64,000 nucleotides of DNA, taken from NCBI GenBank assembly GCA_900660155.1, contig CABFPE010000077.1:983798-1047797 (forward strand). Direction: 5' to 3'. This stretch comes from Hofstenia miamia (taxonomy: Eukaryota > Xenacoelomorpha > Acoela > Hofsteniidae). A program made the translations under genes and the position numbers. The notes under the pieces are model-generated. The model saw nothing but the letters and a program-made list of their open reading frames with translations. It was not told the origin of the DNA and searched no databases. Positions 58,161-64,000 of the stretch are shown here, one piece after another (positions within the stretch are counted from its first letter, which is position 1; each line of letters begins with the position of its first letter).

Positions 58161-58979
58161 AATTATAAAACTACAATATTCATTTTAAAAGTGTTCTCTG
58201 GGGATGACCATGGGCATAGCCTAATAGGGCTAAGCAATTAACTGCCTGTTTTTGATCAGGGAAACTGGGTCATGTTTTGGGTTAATACTAAAGTTAAGGT
58301 GCAGTTATAATTATTATGTTGATAAATTATCATATTTCTTGCAATTATTTGAGTTTGGGTAGGGTAGAAAGAATTTATTAACTTTTTTATCTGATATTTT
58401 TCTTTAAAACTAGTTGAGCTATTATTCCTACTATCAATATTTTGACACATGACAAATGATCATTTAATGAAAAATCAATAGTGAGAACGATTTCCCAACT
58501 TCAGTTATATTTTGATTGATACTAGGAGAAATATCAACGTCTGTTCAATGATTGGACCGTTATGAAATTGAAGTCCGTCTTATTTTTAATAATAATAGTA
58601 AGATGAAGACGTTTTTGGTGACCTTCTTAGTTAAGCAAACATTTTGTCTCTTCTCATAGCTTGTATGCAGGAATGTATAATATTCTACTTAAACATTGCA
58701 TCAAAAATATATTATCTAACAGGTATCTGCTGCAAAATGAACTATTCAAATTTGTTTCTACACATTGCTAATTTGAAAGAAATTTTTTCAGAGTTAAATA
58801 TAACTTTCCTAGTCATGGATAACATCTTCATTGGTAAGTTTAATAGATCAGAATTATTTGTTTGGAGTAATATCTGTCTATTCAGAGTATTGAGTGAGAG
58901 TAAGTTTGTCTGTAAGCTGCAAAATGTGCATCTGCAAACCTATCTTGGTATGATCAAATTATTGTATATATATTATTTA
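58040..58979 (+). repeat. Long inverted repeat, left arm (about 940 bp)
   Basis: The reverse complement of 62,413-63,347 at very high identity over 58,160-58,979 and somewhat lower over 58,040-58,160. It contains a 116-residue open frame (58,644-58,994) that is nearly unchanged in the other arm, but the text shows no recognisable domain and its conservation follows from the recent duplication. Confidence 0.93.
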
Positions 58980-61900
58980 TTGATTTTTCGCTAAAAATAA
59001 TTTTTTTTTGAAATATTGCAAAAATCGTTTTAATAACCATTCAATGAGCTCCTTTACCCCTGCTTGCATGCGTTCTTGAATACATAGACATCAACTTCTG
59101 ACCAAAGATTTTCCAAATTCTCTATACGTTTGCTTTTTGTCTCTTTGAACACCTCCAGAATTATTCCTAAATTTCCACTGTGATTTACAAAAAGCGATAA
59201 TGTTTTGGTAGCATAGACATGTACTAGAGCTACAACACTGTTACATAACTTTCGGATATAAATGATTTAAATGTAATAGTACAAATATGGCTCACTGAAT
59301 TGGCCATGTCGGATATGGAAAATGTACATGGAAATTCAACAAGTTCAAGATGTATTAACACAACACTAAAAGTTATCATTTGTAGTTATTGTACATTGTC
59401 TGCTTTCATTTAGTACAATTTATATGCAATTGCTCAACAAAGAGATTATGTGTTGTACCCCTTATATATCTGCTTTGATCAATATTAGTCCATTTAGAAA
59501 CATGCTCTGATACAAATAATGCACCATTTTCAAGTTTTTTCTCATTTGAGAATTTTGTTTTAGATCTTTGAATTATTTTCCTTAAAGCATGGTGTTGCAT
59601 AATTAAAACATTGTTGCAATAAACATGTCTTAATTGAAACTTACCTGACATAGTCTATTTCTTTATTCAAATAAAGATTCTTGCATAAACATTGAGCAAA
59701 TGCAATACAGATTTACTTTGATCAAAAAAACCATGTTCTAGTTTCCATAGAGAATATAATTTCCAAAAAAATTCAAGAAGAAATATTTGACCAATAAATA
59801 ATGAAATAATATTGTATTTTTATGATAAATGATTTGTTTGTTTACAATTGTGCAATAGTTCTTTGTTCATGTCTATTCAGAATAGCTATTTTTCAACAGC
59901 TTGTTTTTAAATAGTTGTTACATGATGGATGGTGTGGCTTGGCATTAGAAAACCTATTTCTTTCATATCATGCTAATGAATAGTTCAAAGTTGTGATTAT
60001 TCCTTTAAATTGAAGTAAAAGCTCAGTCCATCTATCTGTGTTTACATTTAGCAATGGAATGGGTTCTTCCATTTCATAGTGCTTTTATCATATAGGTATA
60101 CTTATTGTTGTATTTTCACTGAATATGCATTTAAATTTTGGTTAATATTTAATACTTGGATTTGCATCGCAATGCTTGGATGAATTTATTCACTGAACAC
60201 TTATTAAGTTTTCTATTTTCAACCAATAATTGGTGTTATAATGTTTTTAAATAGTTTAAATTTCAAATACATCTACACATACAAACATTGGTAGGCATTT
60301 GATCCTTCCATTTAATGTTTTCACTTTCATCACACTGGTACTAACTTGTAATACTTATTAAAATTCATATTTTTAAGCAATATTTGATCTAACACTTGAC
60401 ATTTGGATGATATTATTAATTGAACATGCAATAAATTTTCAAGTCTTATTGGTTTTTTTCCATGATTAAGTGATTTTATGTGTATTGTTTTTCACTATAT
60501 TGAGCAATAAATTATTAAATCATAATTTTCACAATATTCTAAATAATTTGGCGTTTATTTTCTAATAATTTTTTGTTCCCTCACACTTGTATTTTAACTA
60601 AATCTTTAACCTAATATAACTACAATTCAATGTTTTAACTAACAAATTTATATGCATTGATTTCTGGTATGTAGAGTAATTTGATTAAATAGAATGTTGA
60701 AATTTAAATTTTTTTAACTAACAATTGGGTGAAATGAATTTATACACCATGTTTTTTCAGGAAATATATTATTATTTTGTACTTGTTTTCTTAAAATCTT
60801 GGAGATTCTACCTCTCAAATTCTTTGTGAAATGTTTTGATGAATAATACAAAACATGTATAGTGTAGGTTTATGCATTTACAAGTGTATATGTTAAGAAC
60901 AAACAAGTAATTTGGTGTGGAGAATTCATACTAACAAATGTTAAAACAAATGTTATTAGAAAGCCTTGTTTATTTTCACATGGCATTACAGAGTGAATCA
61001 AATTATTGAATAATCTCATCACATTTTGCATAATGCTTGGCATGTGGATTAAATGCTAGCCAGAATCGATTGATACTTTCCATAGCATAAAATAACAGAT
61101 CAAATTCATGAGTAATCAACTTGGTGGATCCAAGATATTTAAAAATCAATGTGGATTGGACTGGTGATTTGAAATGCATCTACACATAAATAGGTATGTC
61201 ACTACTTCAGCATATTTTCTTTTCATTGGCTATGTATATTATAATATTTCATGTTTAAGTAAGTATGTTTTTCAATTGCCACTTTAAAGCAAATTTATAC
61301 ACATTGAGTTCTAATGTGTTAATGACAGGGCTTTCAAAGTTTGATAAAATTGAAGTTTGAAATTTGAATACCTTCCAAACTTTGATTTGAAAATTTGAAT
61401 ATTATTAAATTAAAAGTTTGATTTGAAATTTTAAAGTTTCAAAATTTGTTTTCAAGGCTGAAATTTCTTAGAAAAATGCATATTTATTAGACTAATGTGT
61501 AATTACATATACATATAGTAATGAGGTAGGCTAAAAATCCCTCATTGCAGAATTTACCTATATTTTTGTAGCAATATGGAGTGTGTATAGTAGAACATTA
61601 TATTACTCTGCATATTAATCTGTAGTAAATACCCCTGTGACTTTTAAGAATATTGAAATTCCTTAATTAATTATTCCAGGTAAATCCAGAAAACTGAACT
61701 ACATACATGATAGTCACATTCAGAAAGCTTGCAAAGTGGTTTATTGTTAACTTAATTATCAAGCATGCTAAAGCAAGGAGTCCCAAAGTTAAATGAATGA
61801 ATTTACAAAACCTTTTATTAATGCCTGTAAGAGGTCTATATTTTCAATATTAACAATAATTTCAAGAGTATTACATATTTAAAAATGAATCATAGAATAA

Positions 61901-62412
61901 TATTTGGGAAATTTAATAGTGCTGATTTGTAAATTTTGCAAAAATTGGAATATCAAAGTTTGCTCTTTAGCTTTCAAAGTTTGGTTTGAAATTTGAATAT
62001 ATCATGATACCACATGTAAAGTTGCTCTCTACACAAGTTAACCTGGTCAAAAAAGAAAATTCATATGCAATGTGTTCTATTTAATACATGTGTAATGTTT
62101 AAGTTTGGCAAATATTTTCACATTTTGTATTTTTCATGCTAGTAAAAATGAACTTGCTTTTGTTATGAAAATCACACATTTCAATTTTTCATTGATTTAT
62201 CATGGCCATATTTCATATGCTTGTTATTAAGTTTAGTGAATATTTTCTATCTTGTTTTTGAAAATGTAAGCCTATATTTCATATCTCTACAATGTTTAAG
62301 TTTTGCAAAATATTTTTCCACTTTGTATTTGGATATTTGCAGAAATTGAAAATTGGTTTTGTGTCCATCAATTATTTTCCTTAAGCATTGTGTTGCTTGT
62401 TTAAAATATCTA
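58980..62412. other. Spacer of the long inverted repeat
   Basis: 3.4 kb, AT-rich, with no gene recognised. From about 59,320 to 62,480 it is nearly free of CpG (about three seen). At 60,845-60,905 it carries a diverged, CpG-poor copy of the 57,110-57,170 sequence. At 61,327-61,450 lies a stretch of TTTGAA-type repeats starting CAGGGCTTTCAAAG. Confidence 0.6.
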
Positions 62413-63347
62413 TAAATAATATATATACAATAATTTGATCATACTAAGATAGGTTTGCAGATGCACATTTTGCAGCTTACAGACGAACTTACTCTCACTC
62501 AATACTCTGAATAGACAGATATTACTCCAAACAAATAATTCTGATCTATTAAACTTACCAATGAAGATGTTATCCATGACTAGGAAAGTTATATTTAACT
62601 CTGAAAAAATTTCTTTCAAATTAGCAATGTGTAGAAACAAATTTGAATAGTTCATTTTGCAGCAGATACCTGTTAGATAATATATTTTTGATGCAATGTT
62701 TAAGTAGAATATTATACATTCCTGCATGCAAGCTATGAGAAGAGACAAAATGTTTGCTTAACTAAGAAGGTCACCAAAAACGTCTTCGTCTTACTATTAT
62801 TATTAAAAATAAGACGGACTTCAATTTTATAACGGTCCAATCATTGAACAGATGTTGATATTTCTCCTAGTATCAATCAAAATATAACTGAAGTTGGGAA
62901 ATCGTTCTCACTATTGATTTTTCATTAAATGATCATTTGTCATGTGTCAAAATATTGATAGTAGGAATAATAGCTCAACTAGTTTTAAAGAAAAATATCA
63001 GATAAAAAAGTTAATAAATTCTTTCTACCCTACCCAAACTCAAATAATTGCAAGAAATATGATAATTTATCAACATAATAATTATAACTGCACCTTAACT
63101 TTAGTATTAACCCAAAACATGACCCAGTTTCCATGATCAAAAACAGGCAGTTAATTGCTTAGCCCTATTTGGCTATGCCCATGGTCATCCCCAGAGAACA
63201 CTTTTAAAATGAATATTGTAGTTTTATAATTTCAAAATCTTTGATATTATCACTAATTTCAACCCTAATCTCACGTTTGTTACATTTTCATTAGAAATTG
63301 TCAGGCTTGTCATTGTTTGTAGTGTACACAAGAAAGGCCCATTGTAG
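62413..63347 (-). repeat. Long inverted repeat, right arm (about 935 bp)
   Basis: Inverted partner of 58,040-58,979. Beyond 63,347 the match ends. The arm carries the matching 112-residue frame (62,410-62,748, minus). Confidence 0.93.
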
Positions 63348-64000
63348 TGTAGAATTTTAAGTGTGGGCAAAAAAATTCTGCATCATAAATTTTCAATGTT
63401 GCATTTGATTTAAAAAATTTGGTCACTATTTTATGTTTTATATTTTCAAGTTCATTGACAAGCTAGTTGTTGAGTTATTTATACCATGTTAATTATAATC
63501 CCTTGGGTTATTGATATTGACAACCCACACATATATTTTGTGACAAATTTCTACAAATAATGCTAAACTTTAGAATTATCCCTCTAATAGTCTAATTTAT
63601 AGATGCGTATGCCAACTATAATAAAATAAATTTGGAATATTACAACTGCTAGACAATACGCACAACCTTCTTTACCCAACGGAGATCCCTATGGATATCT
63701 AAAGATACTTTATAAACTTTCCCCTTTTGGTTCTCTCATTTTCGTTTCCGTTAACTTAAAATACTTAAGACCAAATCACAATCCCATGAGACTGAATAGT
63801 TTTGCATGCACTAAGCAGCAAATAATATTTCATGTGCAGATGCAGTTAGAGATATTCAAGTAAAGGTTTACCACTCTTGCATATAAAATTTATGGCTGAA
63901 TACCAAATAAATAGTTAAAATTATGTCTTTCAGGAATATTGGATTAATTAAGTAAGAATGTAAGATAGTTCTTAAGTTAAGATTAATAGAGATATATAAA
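63348..64000. other. AT-rich end of the window, no feature seen
   Basis: No coding similarity, RNA gene or repeat recognised. Confidence 0.4.

Noticed and set aside
58644-58994. 116-residue open frame in the inverted-repeat arm, nearly identical in the other arm
   Set aside because: Its conservation follows from the recent duplication of the whole arm. The text has no recognisable domain, signal or codon bias, so it was not called a gene.
1-64000. CRISPR arrays, operons, ribosome binding sites, rRNA or tRNA genes
   Set aside because: None were seen. The split genes, polyadenylation signals and transposon types are those of an animal nuclear genome.

Overview
This window looks like nuclear DNA of an AT-rich invertebrate metazoan. 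I cannot name the phylum. The evidence is split genes with GT-AG introns, long introns full of transposon debris, (ATT)n and (AT)n microsatellites, and a mix of P-like, mariner, pogo, hAT, R2/NeSL-like LINE, CR1/Jockey-like LINE, Ty3/gypsy-type and Polinton-type remains. Host coding is sparse. Two genes can be read exon by exon with matching splice phases.

Layout. 1-4.6 kb: a P-like DNA transposon with perfect 23-bp terminal inverted repeats and a mariner nested inside it. 4.8-6.6 kb: a 5'-truncated R2/NeSL-like LINE on the minus strand. 7.3-8.5 kb: a palindrome-rich short repeat and a pogo-type transposase remnant. 10.9-22.6 kb, minus strand: a three-exon gene for a receptor of about 991 residues with a signal peptide, about twelve LDL-receptor class A modules and a rhodopsin-like seven-helix domain. 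Its introns hold a GC-rich island, a 270-bp dispersed repeat, an internally deleted hAT with intact 8-bp target duplications, and a second P-like transposase fragment. 22.6-28.6 kb: intergenic DNA with two MITE-like elements and a decayed gene of a transposon-associated family.

28.6-39.6 kb is an almost CpG-free domain that holds a broken Ty3/gypsy-type LTR element with very short LTRs. It stops about 55 bp before the start codon of the next gene. 39.7-52.2 kb, plus strand: a four-exon tubulin-binding cofactor A gene (121 residues). Its first intron is 9.6 kb and carries two oppositely oriented LINE tails; its second intron is only 40 nt. 53-58 kb: fossil pieces of a Polinton-type (virus-like) element with capsid-like and packaging-ATPase-like parts, a 115-bp tandem repeat array and an 805-bp tandem duplication. 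58.0-63.3 kb: a long, nearly identical inverted repeat (arms about 940 bp, spacer 3.4 kb) whose spacer is again CpG-poor.

Two places (16,906 and 47,520-47,540) have Ns lying exactly between direct duplicates and are probably assembly joins. A third N run (19,810-19,868) breaks a TA repeat, and a single N at 56,521 lies just before the 805-bp duplication.

The two host genes show no functional link: one is a cell-surface receptor, the other a cytosolic tubulin-folding chaperone. Everything else is mobile-element material in different stages of decay. All family assignments rest on motif recognition by eye; no search was run.
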